NCBI GenBank assembly: GCA_951802195.1
Contig: OX637628.1
Coordinates: 372,001 to 436,000, forward strand
DNA from: Tausonia pullulans
Taxonomy: Eukaryota > Basidiomycota > Tremellomycetes > Cystofilobasidiales > Mrakiaceae
Direction: 5' to 3'
DNA: 64,000 nt
Position numbers and translations under genes: made by a program. Shown piece by piece: positions 20,642 to 32,893 of this stretch. How positions within the stretch are numbered: position 1 is the first letter of the stretch; every line of letters starts with the position of its first letter. The notes beneath the pieces were generated by a model that saw only the letters and a program-made list of their open reading frames with translations, was not told the DNA's origin and searched no databases.

Positions 20642-23244
20642 GCGGTTGGGCCAACGGAGGGGAGAGTTGGGCGCGGCTCTCGATTCGCGCGTTCGTCTCC
20701 CCCTCACTCGACCTCTAACTCGCCCGTCGACCTCCACTTCACTTCGCCGTCTTATTCAACGGGGGACATCGCCGCTACGGAAGCAGCCTCGCCCTCTTTC
20801 TTGCCGCTGTCTACGCCCCTCTCCTCGCCTTCGCCGCCTCGCCCTCTGCAGCAAGTGGTGGCTTCCTCTCACTATTGACCCGTCCCAAATTTCGGGTCGC
20901 GCTTCCCTTGCTCTGTCCCTCGTCTTTCTCCTCCTAGCGCTTGCTGCTGCCGGGGTTGATGGCAGTCGCACGATGCCGCTCTGCAGGACGCTGTGCGTCC
21001 TACCAGTCTGCTCAAGTCCCCAAGTTCGTCGGCGATTGGTCGTTGAACTGACGTTGCCCCCTCACTTGCTTTTGTTGCGTCCGTCCCTTCCTACAGACCA
21101 ACAGGCCGCCCGTAGCCTTGTCCACCAGCGGTCTCTCAGCACCCAATTTGAAAGTGAGCCGGAAATCTGCTGGATACTCATGCCCAGCACGAAGACCAGT
21201 GCTGATGTCGCTCTCTTCTCCTCTCCTCGTCCAGGCGGCTGCACCTCTCCGTCCAGCTCCGCTCACCCACCACCTCGAACAGGTGGCTTTGCCTCGCTCG
21301 TCCAATCGTCCTCTGGCCGCTACATTCCTGCATCGCTCACTCAGCCAGTCCATTCGACCCTCCCGACGGCAGGCGGGCCCGCCGATCTCTTGCCTTCACT
21401 CCCACTCTCCTCGTCCTCTTCCTCCTCGCTGTCTTCATCTTCGCCTGGGTCTCCTTGCTCGACGGGTCCACCACCACTAGCTTGGCAGATCGGCGAATCT
21501 TGGGCCAGCGACAAGAGCTTGAGAGCTTTGCCTGAGACTAGCTCTGTCTTCATAGACACGTGGGCCTCGAGCAGCAGCACTTCGACGATGCCGCGCCGTC
21601 CTCTGCTCAGTGCGTGTCGGCGACTCGACGCGCCGTCTTCTCATTCTTTGCTCATCTAGTTCTCACATCTCTTCCACAGTCACCCCCGACCTTACCATCA
21701 GCCATCAACGGTCCTCTTTCCCTCCATCTCACCCCCCACCAACGACTAAAGGCCTTGGGTTCCGCGCGCTCCTCCGGCCGTCCTTGCGCGTGCCGATTCC
21801 AACGTTCCTTCCGGAACCGCCACCCTTGCCAGGCCCGGCGGAATCAAGAGTTGTACAACCACCACCGTCGCCATCAATCTCTTTGTCCAAAACGACGACT
21901 AGAACGACGACGGCTGAGGAGGAAGCGGTAAATGTGCCGTCCTCCAGGAGCGTGCTGTCCTCGCAGCCACAGCCCGACGCGTTCACTCCAACTGTCAACC
22001 CGTTCCTGCGCAAGATCCAGCAAGCAATCTCCGAGGAAGTTCACACACCAACAACACCCTCATCCCTATCCCCTCCCCTTCCCCCCGCCTCCCCATCAAC
22101 ATCCTCAATATCGCCCGCTCCATCGCGTTTCCTACCCGCCTCACCCCCGTTACGAAAGTCTCCTCCCCCTCTCGTCCGTACAACTCCCCATCTCACCCCC
22201 GACATCCGCGCTTCTCTTGGCGACGAAGGCTTTACCAAGACCATGCACCGCGCTCTCCTTGACCTCCATCAAATGCTCGAACGTCCCGACAACAAGGGCT
22301 ACCTCCGCTGGGACACCAGTGGGACAGCCGTTCTCGCGACGGACATGCGGTTCATGGAGGATGTTGTCTCGCCGGAGTTTGTCGCGGGGAAGAATGGAGG
22401 CGTCGTGCCGCCGGCTAGGCAACTCAAGGCGGTGTTTAGGGCTTGTGGATTTGAGTGTCGACTGGGGCCTGTTGACCCCGCAGGTGGTGGTTCTGAAGGC
22501 GGGTTGCTTTCGGAGGGGACGTTAGGGTGGACGTTCAGACATCCCAAGTTCACGCGTGGGAGGATGAAGAAGATCTACGGGATCACGGTCCATCGGCATC
22601 GGCTGGCGGACGACCGACCGTCGAGGAGGATGCTGTTCTTGGGGCAGACGCTTGTGAGGGAGTGTGGTGGGGCGAGGGCGGGGGTCGTGGTGCCGATCTA
22701 CAGATCTTCCCCTCCTCGCCCTCCTCCGCCTCATCACGCTTTCGGCCTCGACAACGACGCCCTTCTCCCCTCCCTCCCCACACCACCAACACCCCCAACA
22801 CCTCCAGACGTCCCCGTCGGTTTCGCCATCCTCGACCGCACTTCCTTCATCCGCTGGGTCCTCCCAATGTACCGCGAGCTCGCCGATTTCACCGACTTCA
22901 ATTCGGCTTTGACCTCCCCCTCCGTCGGGTACACTCTCCACACCACGCGCTTCGGTCCCTCTCTCTCCTCCGTCGCGTGGGAGTTCCGTCACCCATTGTT
23001 TGGAAGGGAGATCATTCCTTGGCGAGGGGACGAGAAGCTCCGCGCGCAAATGAAGAGGACGGTCAAGGTGGATGAGGTGCAGCATCGGCCAATAAGGCTG
23101 ACGAATGTGTGGAGGAGCGAGTATGAGATCGTCTGGTGCCAGGAAGGGGCTGAGACGGGGCCGTATGAGATCCCGCCGGCGAGGTGGTGGGAGGAGGATG
23201 AGAGGACGTTCGAGAGGGAGGAACTGGAGGAAGGGAAGGCGTGA
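20642..23244 (+). CDS. HSF-type DNA-binding domain protein, two divergent copies; 5' exon not found
   Basis: Probable transcription factor with a heat-shock-factor-type winged helix. Residues encoded near 22225-22610 read FTKTMHRALLDLHQMLERP, NKGYLRWDTSGTAVLATDMR followed by FMEDVV, PPARQLKAVFRACGFECRL and LGWTFRHPKFTRGRMKKIYG, aligning with the HSF pattern (helix, gyirW..sG, RQL..yGF, W.F.Hp.F.RG). A second, weaker copy follows near 22815-23085: SFIRWVLPMYRELADFTDF, then VAWEFRHPLFGREIIPWRGD. Upstream exons are Ser/Pro-rich and linked by matching phases (PPRPLQQ to DAVRPTSLLKSPSSSAI to DQQAARSLVHQRSLSTQF). The reading frame from 20642 is protein-like back to about 20543 but has no ATG, so the true start must lie in an upstream exon I cannot identify. 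The end ELEEGKA at 23244 is clear. Confidence 0.68.
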
Positions 23245-23953
23245 TGAAGCGAGTGTGTCTCAGATCGATACATGGGATGGGGTGGAGCACATCTGCGCGC
23301 CAGATGGCAGCAGGAGCAGGGCGGTGAGCGGCCCCACCATCATACGATGTATTTCATCCCTCGCCTATGTACCTACCCCGTAGCTTGTTCCACCACCCTT
23401 TTCTGCTGAGCTCGCGCGCGCGCCTCTAGCAGGGCAGCACATGAGGCGAGCTACGAGCGTGATGGCGTGGCGCAACTGTGGGCCTTTCCGTTCCCTCGAG
23501 ACTCCGCCCCTTCCTGTAGGCTTCCAGTTTCCGCCAGCGAGAGACGACCGCATGCTTCCCCTTCAGTTCCCCTCTTTCGGGCGAGAGATGATAATAGTCA
23601 ATCGGGCGATCGCGGAGGCCAGCCAGATCGACGACGGGCACTCCCGCGTTACAAGGGAGGCCGGCCGGCTGTGAGCTGGCTGACGTTGGGCCGCGTGCCT
23701 GCCTGCCGCACCCGATTTCCTGACTGAGAATGAGCTGCCATCGAGACGTACCGCTCTGCAGCAGGCCCACCGCGCGACTCGAAGCACGTTACCGTCATCG
23801 CCACGTCCCAGTCGTTGGGCTGCAACGGCGCGAGCGAGGGGCAAGAGCGGGCGGGCGAAGCGCGCTGAGCCTCGGCCCCTCACGCTCACTCCTGCCCCAC
23901 GACCATCAGTTACCCAGACTCCTCGCCCCGCCCTTTCCTCCCCTGAGCGAGCG
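23245..23953. other. intergenic, R3H-SUZ gene promoter
   Basis: About 0.7 kb with a short alternating GC run near 23408-23424. No gene supported. Confidence 0.45.
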
Positions 23954-26900
23954 ATGGACTCCGAGTCGCCCCTCCAGCAGGGCTTGCCCCAGAGCCACCC
24001 AGACCAACGTGAGTCTTCTCCGCCTGGGATGCTGGCCTCGAGATCCGGCGAGGTCGCGTGCGGCGGGTGGGCGCGTTCGTTCGCTTCCTTCGCCTGCTTC
24101 CTTCGTTCTTGCTCGACCTCTCCTCTCGCGCCCTGCCATCTCTCGACTCACGCGAGTGCCCTGTTCCTCCCCACCTCACTAGCCGAGATGAACTCGCTCT
24201 ACACGCCCAAGCCGACGTTCAACCTCCCGCTGGCGTCCGAGGCGGACGGGTACGACGATGATTCGTCGCCCACTCAAAACGTCGGCGCCCCCTCAAGCCA
24301 GGAGGACCCGAACCCGTCGGCTTCAACGAGCCCTCCGCTGCCATCGGTCGAGGTTTCCTTGTTCTCGTCGGCAATGTCTCTGCCTCCTCCTCTCTCGGCA
24401 GCATCTTCAGTCTCGACACCGTCCGCCTCCCCGGCGACCAGCGAGTCTGGACGCGTCAGCTTCCCAGCAACGACAGCGACAGCTGCAGCCTCCATCAACG
24501 GGCATGCCTCCTCGAAGACGACGGCCGGGCCGTCGCCCGCCGTCGCGGGCGAGAGCAGCAGCTCGCGAGATCCTCCCGCCGAGGGGCAGCTCATCGATGC
24601 CCTCTCAGGCAAGGATCGACTGGTTGTCCTCCGGTGTGCGGAAGAGATGGAGGCGCTCATCAAAGATCCAAGGTGCGTCGTCGTCGCCTCGTTCGTTGCG
24701 TTCGCGCGCCAGGTCGTCTTTGCCCGCGATGCCACGTCGTCGTTGCCTCGGCTCTCCAGGACAAATGTTCTGTCTTCTAGCTCAGGGGCTCTCCTAGGTG
24801 GGCTCCCGCCCAGGTCCTGGCTGGGCAGGGCAGCGAGTGAGCTAAGTCGGGTCCGGAGGCAGCAGCCCTCGACGCGTGCTGGAGACGAAGAAGCGACCTC
24901 GCGAGCAGCGACCAACGTCAACCCTAACGCGCGGCCGCTTCGGCCGAGCCTTCACCCCTTCTGATGTTTCGACGCCGTTGCCCTCGGTCGTTCCCGGTTT
25001 CAACGCCCGGACGACAAAGTCGGTCTAAAAGAGATAGACAGTCATCTGTCTTCCTAGAGGCGGCATCGCCTTCGGGCCAGTCCAAGCGCGGGGCAGCGGG
25101 GGGTTGCCATGAATCGTTCGCTCGTCCTCGTCGCGTCCGGCTGGCTGGCAGGCATCATCGCGCAAATGCGCGGCCCCTCACTCAGTTGTGACTCGCGCTT
25201 TTCTCTTGCCTTTTTTTTTTTTTTTGTTTGTTCGTTCGTGGTTTGGGGTCAGCGCTTCGTTTGCATAAGACTGGGAGATCGCTTGACAGGCTCCCATCTC
25301 TCAGCTCGTCTCTTCACTCGCGCTCACTCCTTCATTGCACGCACGCACGGTTGATCATGATCACCGAATTGACGAGCCTCTTTATTTCTTCCCTAGCCAC
25401 ACCGCCATCCAGTTCAGCCCACCCAACTCGTTCCAACGGCTGATCGTCTACAAGTGCGCCGAGTACCTCGGCCTGCTCACCGACAACGGCAAGACTATTA
25501 CGGTCCGCTACGTCGAGAGTGCGAGAATGTGAGCTCTGCTTCCTTGTCAATCTCTTTTTGTTGGCTCAAAGCTACGCAGACTGACTCGTGCCTGCCCACT
25601 CTGCTTGTCAAGTCCGGCCCGGCGAATACAGGACCTCGTCCCGGCTCAGATGACACCGTTGAACCCGCCGTTTAAACTCATGCGAAGGGACATCTCCGCC
25701 GCTGGCCACTCGACACGCTCCGGCGGCAGTGGGGGTGCTGGTGGCGGTACAGGTGGCGGAGGCGGTAGCTCGGACGCAGGCTCGGACGGCGGAGGCAGTG
25801 CCACCCGACGCAAAAAGACGTACGAGGAGCGTCAGGCAGAGTACGACGAGGCGCGCTCCAAGATCTTCAACGACGAGACGTCGTCTCCATCGACCTCCGC
25901 TGCTGGCGCCGCGAGCGAGGTTTCTGAGGGGAAGCGGCCTGAGTCTGCCTCGGCCAGTCGATCATCTCGCTCGCGATCTCGAGCGTCGAGTTCCTCATCG
26001 ACCGAATCGGTCCCCGTCGTCTTTGTCGATCCCTCCGCCTCGCTCCTCGCCCCTATTGCGGCGCTTTCCCTCCGCCCGTCGGCACCAGAGTTCGACCCTT
26101 CACATCCGGCGCTTTACACCTCGTCCTCGGCGTTGGGAGGAGGGGCAGGGCTCCCTATCGCCTCTGGAAGCTCCGCGGTTTCGTCGTCCGGCCGACCGCC
26201 ACAACAGCTCTATCAGCCGCGCTCGCAGAGTGGTCGACCGCCTCGGCCGAGCAACCAGCACCTTGGCGGTCGAGGAGGTGGTGGCGCCCCTCCCTTGAGC
26301 GGCAGCGGCCCTTCGTTTGCGGCTGGCGCAACCCATCTCCCCCAGAGACCGCCTTACAACAGCGCTAGCGCTCAGCCAAACCAGTACCAGCACCACCAGC
26401 ACCAGCAACCGTCCTGGGCGAGTCACAATAACAACGGCCTTGGAGGATCTGGTGGGACACTCTACCAGCCGCACCAATCACACCAGCAGCAGCAGGCGCC
26501 TCAAGTCTTCTTCACTTCTCAACCGCAGCAGATCGCGTTCGTTCAGTCCAACTTCAACCAACCACCACAGGCGTACGTCTTTGTCCCGACGATGCCGTTT
26601 GATGCCGGGCAGCATCAGCAACAGCCTGGGTACGGCGGCGCTAATGGTGGCGGGCCAAGATCCGGCGCCGGCGCGTTCGCCCACTCCAACTCGTACCCAT
26701 CGACACCGCACCAGCAGCACCCGACGGTGGCAGCAGGAGGTGGGCAGATGCACTCGCAACCCTACCCATCTGGTGGGCAGGACTGGTCCTCCCAGGGCGG
26801 TGCCGGCAGCGGTGGCTTCCCCCAAGGAGGAGGTCTCTCAGGCTACGGTCAGCCGCCCCACCAGCAACCGCTCGCATACCACCACCACAACGGTGCTCAA

Positions 26901-28502
26901 CTCTACCGAGCCGACGGCGCCTCCTCCGCTCCTCCCTTCCCGCATCAGCAGTCCAACGGCGGGTACTACCACAGCACGTCCTCCGCGGCGTCGAGCTCCT
27001 CGGCTACCTCGTCCGCCCCGCCGTATCAGCAGTACACCCCGCCGTCGCAGTTTGCCGTCCCCCAGCCGCAGCGGGGGTATCCGGTCCACCCGGGACCGTA
27101 CCCCCTTCATCTCGGAAGCGGCGGGGGTGGTGGCGGTAGCGTTGGTAGCGGCGGAGTAGGGTCTTCAAGCAGCGTCTATACGCAGCATCGGAGCGACTCC
27201 AGCGTCTCGAGCAGCCTCGGCGGGGACGGCGGGATAGGCGGAGGGTCCAGGCCGGCGAGCAGGGGCAGCAGTTCCAGTGGAAGGATGAGCTTCGGCGGGG
27301 GTGGTGGAGGAGGGGGAGGGAGCGCCTCAGGCGTTGCGGCTGGGAGGCAACCTGGATGGGGGATGCTCAATGGCTCGGGATCGAGCTTGACGAGGGCGGG
27401 TGGGTGGACTGGGTCGGATACTGGAAGTGGGAGAAGAAGGAGGAGCTCGGGGACGGATCGGCCGTCTTCGCCTGTGAGTCTGAGTCTCTCTCCTTCATCA
27501 CCTGCTTCGCAAGCTACGGACTGACTCCTCTTCGTATGACCTCTCCCTTAGTCCCTGTCGACGACGTCTTCCGCATCCAGGCGCGAGTCTCAACTCGCCC
27601 ATATTCCACTTCCAAAGGACCACCCGCTGCCTGCCCGGCCAGACTGGGCGGTCGGCCATCAAAACTTTGACCTCAAGCGACCAGAGCAAACGGATTCGAC
27701 TGGTCTTCAGCTCACGACGACGGACTTCCCCCCGCTTGCGGACCATCGCCATCAGCAGCAGCAGCAGCAGCAGCAGCAGCATGGTGGCGGGGCGTACCAT
27801 CCTCCCGGGGGGTCGTCGGCTCCGTATCACCCGACGCAGCCGCCGCCGCTGTCAGCCTCCCAGCCACGGATGGCGTCGGTCTGGCAGTCTGGCGCGGGGA
27901 GGAACGTTGTTCTCCAGGGCCACCAGCAGCAACTGCAACAGCAGCAGCAGCACCACATCCACCAGCGTCAGCCGCAACAGCAGCAGATGCCCCACGACCT
28001 GGCGACACCGACCATGTCCGGGAGTAAGACGCTCTTCGAGCCGCACCATCAACCCCCCCAGCAGCAGCAGCAGCACTACCAGCCGCACCAGCCGCAGCAG
28101 CAGCAACAGCCGTTGCAGCAACATCTCCCTTCCCCGCCGCCCTCGTCAGCCTCTTCGGCCATCCACGGAGCCACCGTCACCACCCTCCCCAGCGGAGTCG
28201 GTCGTCAGGGGGAGACCGATGACGACGACGACGACGACTTTGTCCCTCGACGAGCGGTCGCCAAGTCGGCAGACGCGCTCTTCGACCCTTCGTCATCGAC
28301 CTCTCCCTCGACGGCGAGCACGGGTGCCTCGCGGACTGGTGCTGCTGCCACGGTGGAAGGAGAAGGTGGAGGGGACGCCGCCACAGCGGCTCAGCAGGCG
28401 ACGAACGCTACCCCCGCTGCGAACGGGGATGAGTCGGCTGCGGCAGCAAGGGTGCAAGCTACCTCTGTGCCGAGCTACTCAAGCGTTCTTCGGCGGGCGT
28501 AG
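23954..28502 (+). CDS. R3H and SUZ domain RNA-binding protein
   Basis: Cytoplasmic-type single-stranded nucleic acid binding protein of the R3HDM/Encore group. Exon 1 gives MDSESPLQQGLPQSHPDQ and joins PEMNSLYTPKPTFNLPLA. The R3H region spans EGQLIDALSGKDRLVVLRCA and EEMEALIKDP, then after a 724-nt intron NSFQRLIVYKCAEYLGLLTD, NGKTITVRYVESARIPARRI and QDLVP. A SUZ motif follows (KKTYEERQAEYDEARSKIF). The remaining roughly 900 residues are Gly/Ser/Gln/His-rich, with a CAG-coded Q9 tract. A SUZ-C-like TTTDFPPLADH lies near 27718 and the C-terminus reads PSYSSVLRRA. This layout suggests post-transcriptional control of mRNA; targets are unknown. Confidence 0.88.
25211..25223 (+). repeat. poly-T run inside the long R3H gene intron
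   Basis: A homopolymer T run in the pyrimidine-rich 3' half of the 724-nt intron. No coding role. Confidence 0.7.
27753..27779 (+). repeat. (CAG)9 coding repeat
   Basis: Nine pure CAG codons coding glutamine, just after the SUZ-C-like motif. Shorter CAG-rich tracts recur between about 27920 and 28120. Pure codon repeats of this kind commonly vary in length between strains. Confidence 0.9.
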
Positions 28503-28780
28503 GGAGGGATGCGGGCCGACTTCTTTCTCGCTCGGCCTTTCTTTTGCGATGACGTCAAGCTGAGCGGGGTGAGGCAAGAATGAGATTCGAGAGGCTTGTT
28601 TACAGGCGGATGTGCTTGCAGCTGTTTATCAAAACAAAAATAGCGTCTGGCGCCTTGAGTTTACGAGAGAAACAGGTTTCATTCCCGAGAGAAACAGATT
28701 TCATCCCACTTTGTTGTGTCTCCCCTCCTCCTTCTTCTCCTCCTCCTCCCTCCCCTGCCTCCTGAACCGTGCCGCCGGGC

Positions 28781-31238
28781 TCATTTGCTCTCCACGTCGT
28801 CCTGGCCCTTCCCGCCGTCATTCGATCTACTCCTGTTGCGTTCGGCGTAAATCAGATCGATGGTAGGCACGAGGGTGTCTTCATTCTCAAAGGCCCTGGC
28901 GATCGCCTCGAGCGTGTGGCCGTGCGTTTCGACCATGACTAAGGAGGGGTGGGTGTCAGTTGCGCGCTTCGGAGACGTGGGCGGGAGAGAAGAGGCATGG
29001 CGACGCACAAAGCTTCATGAGGGTCCACTGGAGGACGATAAGCGGGATGAAGATCGCGAAGTACTTCCAGCCTGACAAGCGAGCCACGTCAGTCTCCTCG
29101 AGCCTCTCTTTAAGACAGCATGGAAATCGCAGCAACCCACCGATGGCTTCAAGCCCGATGGGGTCCACCCAAGTCGTGAAGGCACCGAGAATTTGATAGA
29201 TACTATTCCAAACAAGGAGGCCTTTGGATCTGAGCGAGTACGTCTGGACTTCGGCGGGATCTGGGAGGGGGAGCTGGGATGTTTAGACAGCTAATCGAGA
29301 ACCCTTGCGTGCGCCATGGATAACTGACACGAGTAGAGCACTGGATCTAATGTCGCCCGCATGAGTCAGAGCAGCAAGGCATTCCAGCAAAGATGTCACT
29401 CACTGGCAAAATTGAACAGGCCCGTGTAGATCCAAACCATGACAGCCCTGCACGAGGACTCAGAGGGGTAAGCTCTTAGCGACTGGCTCGACGAAGAATC
29501 CCATACTCACGTCGCGATGGCTCCGCTCCTGCTCCTATCCCCTTCAATGTACGTCCCCATCGACGCCATGACACCGACGAGCGCGAGGAGTAGAAAGGGC
29601 CAGACCCAGAGGAGAATCGTCTTGCTCCCAACGTGACGTCCGACAAGGACGCTCGTGATTTGCACAATGTAGGAGAAGACGCTGAGACCCGCACCGATGG
29701 CGGTTTGAACCGTGGGATTACGGATGCCGACGCTGAAAAATTAGGAGTTAGCAGAGTTAGTAAAAAGGGGTTGAGACAACACAGTTCTCACAGCGTAAAG
29801 ATGGTCGTAACTGAGAGGAAGCGAGCATCAGAAACAGTCAATATTGAGAGAGTGAGATGGTAAACCCACAGTAGTAGCGCATGACCGAGACTGAAAGCAG
29901 AGATCAGCAACGGTGAGTCTGAGACGCGTTAGGACGGAGCATCTCACCTCCAGAGAGCTGTCAAAGCCGGGACGACAATTCAGTATTTTCAATGAAACTG
30001 CTAGCACGAAGTGGACTGATGTGTAATCACTTTCGTACAGAACGTCATGAGCCCAGCTAGCGCGAGTCGGTGGAGGCTGCCCTTGGTCCTGAGGATCTTG
30101 GACCACTTCTCCGCCTGAGCCTCCTGCTCCAGCCTGATTGTGGCTCGCATCTGCTCATACTCAAAGAGCACCAGCTCGTCCTCTGGGTTGCCATTGCCGT
30201 GGTAATCAATAAAGAATTGGAGCGCCTCGGCGTCGCGGCCCTTGGCGATGAGGAAGCGGGGTGTCTCGGGGACAAACTGGATCCCGATGAGGACGTAAAG
30301 CGCCATCGGGACCTGGACGAGGTACGGGATACGCCACGACCATGAGGAGTGGAGGAAAGAGGTCCCAAAGACAAGCCAAGATGCGATGACCGATCCTAGA
30401 ATCCAGTATGAGTCCTGAGAGACCGAGCGGTAAGCTGTCAGCTAAGAAGACAGACACCAGGGATGCTGGAGCTTACCCAGGCCGCTGCGATGGCCTGACG
30501 ATTGCGCGGGTGCGAGATCTCGTGGACAATGACAAGGGAAGTCATGAGGAAGGATGCAAGGCCTAGGATTCGCCAGATGATCAGTGCAAATTTGGCTCGT
30601 GTATCCCGATCTTTCATTACTCACCCAGTCCGATGATCGCACGGCTCGTCGCAAAGAGGGCGTATCCATTGACGCCCGGAAGGCCTGCGGTGGCTCCAAG
30701 GATGGTGCCGATGATCCTACGTAGCGCGCGCTCAGTCAGTAAGTCACCCTAGCAAGAGAGCAAGAGAAGGATTTACATGGTGTATGAGTAGAAACGGCAG
30801 CCCCATCGCCTGCCGAAGACCTCGTCAACCCAAGCAATGATGGGCCCGGCACAGAATCCCGCAATATAACTGATGGCGTTGAGAAACCCGATCCTCGAAG
30901 AGCCAGGGTGACCGATGTCGGCCTTCCACTGGAGAGCGCAAGAGCGGTTCAACATGTGACCCTCATGTAGAACAACCTAGTACACACAGAGGGAAGGGCG
31001 AGAACCCTCGAAATGATGGTACCGTCAAACCCGTTGAGTACTAGGCCCACGCAGATGATCGAGTGGAAGAAGTTGAGCTTGAGAGCTCCCCGGTTCTTGT
31101 ACCAAGGGATGGTGTCCGAGGCATTAGGTCTACATGCGCCGGCGAGCAGGAGATGAAGACATCGTCGAAGGGCCTCGATTAAAGACCATCGCAACCTTGC
31201 ATTGGACGATAAACGCACAGGTTGTACCAGTCTTGCAT
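28781..31238 (-). CDS. MFS sugar transporter, lactose-permease (Lac12-like) type
   Basis: Plasma-membrane sugar:proton symporter of the sugar porter family. The ATG at 31238 gives MQDWYNL, joined to PNASDTIPWYKNRGALKLN and a first membrane segment ending NGFDGTI. Next come QWKADIGHPGSSRIGFLNAI, DEVFGRRWG, the PETPRFLIAKGRDAEALQF loop signature, LMTFCTK joined to LSG and SVMRYY, SYPAEVQTYSLRSKG, and the closing FVETHGHTLEAIARAFEN. All are in sugar-porter order and the length (about 530 residues) fits. About ten introns. The end is GGKGQDDVESK with the stop at 28781-28783. Its 3' end faces the R3H-SUZ gene 278 bases away. The sugar carried is not deducible. Confidence 0.9.
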
Positions 31239-32893
31239 GTTCGGCTGACGACGACGTTACGTCCAAGAGTTGCGCGTAAGAAAGGGGGGAAGAGAAAAGG
31301 GAGCGAGGAGTCATGGCATCTTGTCGAGACGCATTGTCGCCAGTCGACTCGACGGTGTAATCTCAGCACAGGGGTCTCGACGCCCTCCCTTGCCCGCCTT
31401 CCGAAGAAAGCAAGGCGCAGGAGAGGGTTAGGAGAAGGTCCCTGGCACCCGTGATGTTCCTCTTTTCAGCGTTATAGCGCGGCCGGCCGCCGGCCAGAGC
31501 ATTGACAGGCCGGATTTCAAGTGTTAGAGTCTATGAGAAGGAGTTGCAGTGCGAAGAAAGAGAGAGAGAGCGAAAGAGAGAGAAGGAGAGAGAAAAGGAG
31601 CGGGAGCGAGACGGAGCACGAGCAAAGAGATCGAGTGCTGCTCCTAGCCCACCGTCTCTCGGCCGTATTGCCGTTCACGAACCTGAGAAATAGAAAGTCT
31701 AGACAGGGCTGAGTGTAAGTTACAGGGAAACTAGAGAGCAGATCCGAAGACTTGACGGGGTAAGTCGCGCAATGTCAACTTGGCGTGCTTTCAGGCAAGC
31801 GGACCCCCGCTCCGTTCCGTCGAGGCCGGTCCACCCGCGACCCCACCCAAAGCTTGTAAAGAGAATTCCACCAATCACGTCGTTGAGCTCTCTCCACATA
31901 TCAGTTCCCGGTACGTCGACCTTTCAACTTGACGAAAATAAGAGAGCAAAAATCGTACCGCGATGCCTCGCGATATCGACGTTCGAAGTCATCGAGCGCA
32001 GAAGGCCGAGCGATCAGAGCGCGCCAATCTACCGAACTCGTCGTCCCCGCTCTCGGTCCCAGTATTCGGTGTTGCTTCTCGGAAAGGACTCATCAATGCT
32101 GCTTAATAAGGCTGATCTGGATTGGTCAAGAATCAGGAGCCCGATTGTGAATGGTTGTGGTTGAGCGAGTCGAGACATTCGAGATTTGGCGAAATCGGCG
32201 TTCTCGTCTCACGACTCCGCCTGTCACATCTTCCTCGACGGCCATCTCGCATCTTGAGCTAACCCCCAGCGATATCACTAAAACGATATCGTCAGCAGCG
32301 TCTCCTCACACCTTGCTATGTTCTCTTAGACCAGCTCGCGTATCGGTCTTCCCCAGTGACGCATGAAGGGTCTTACCTCTTCAAGCATTCGAGCGTCCGA
32401 GGCTTGACAGTATGCGCGCGCCAGAACGTCTTGCATCTTGGCAGGCATCTCTTACAGCTCGCTCTTCACACACCTCTTGAACCTAGTACGGGGTAGAAGC
32501 TGTCGAAGAGAGATTCACGCAACACGTTTCAAAGCTGCCGTCACTCCCCCCCTCATCCCCCCTCTGTACCCCTAATATTCAACCTCCGCCTTAATCCGAC
32601 AGTCTGCAGGGTCCTTTCGCCCCCCCTCGCCCTCCTCTGGGCTGACTTCTCTGACTATCAACTGCCAGCTACTGAGCCAACGTCTTGCCTTTGTCTTGCC
32701 GGAGGATCAGCCTCGTTCTCCCTCCAATCTCTGCCGGTTGTCCAACCCCCTGTCCTTCGCCCGCCCACTTACTTTCCTCGCTCGGACCCGAGCCCGTCTT
32801 CCCTCGGTCCAGTCGGCTCTTCGTCTTCTCTCTCGCGCGTTCCTCGTCTCTACGGCCTTCAGGGCCTCTCTCGCCTAGCCGGCCGCAGGCAGG
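31239..32893. other. divergent promoter region
   Basis: About 1.65 kb between the sugar transporter start and the Ser/Pro-rich gene start. It includes a GA-rich simple repeat (listed) and pyrimidine-rich sequence from about 32520 on. No supported gene. Confidence 0.5.
31556..31604 (+). repeat. imperfect (GA)n tract
   Basis: Purine-only GA/GAA-rich run about 320 bases upstream of the sugar transporter start. Could bind GAGA-like factors or simply be a microsatellite. Confidence 0.8.
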
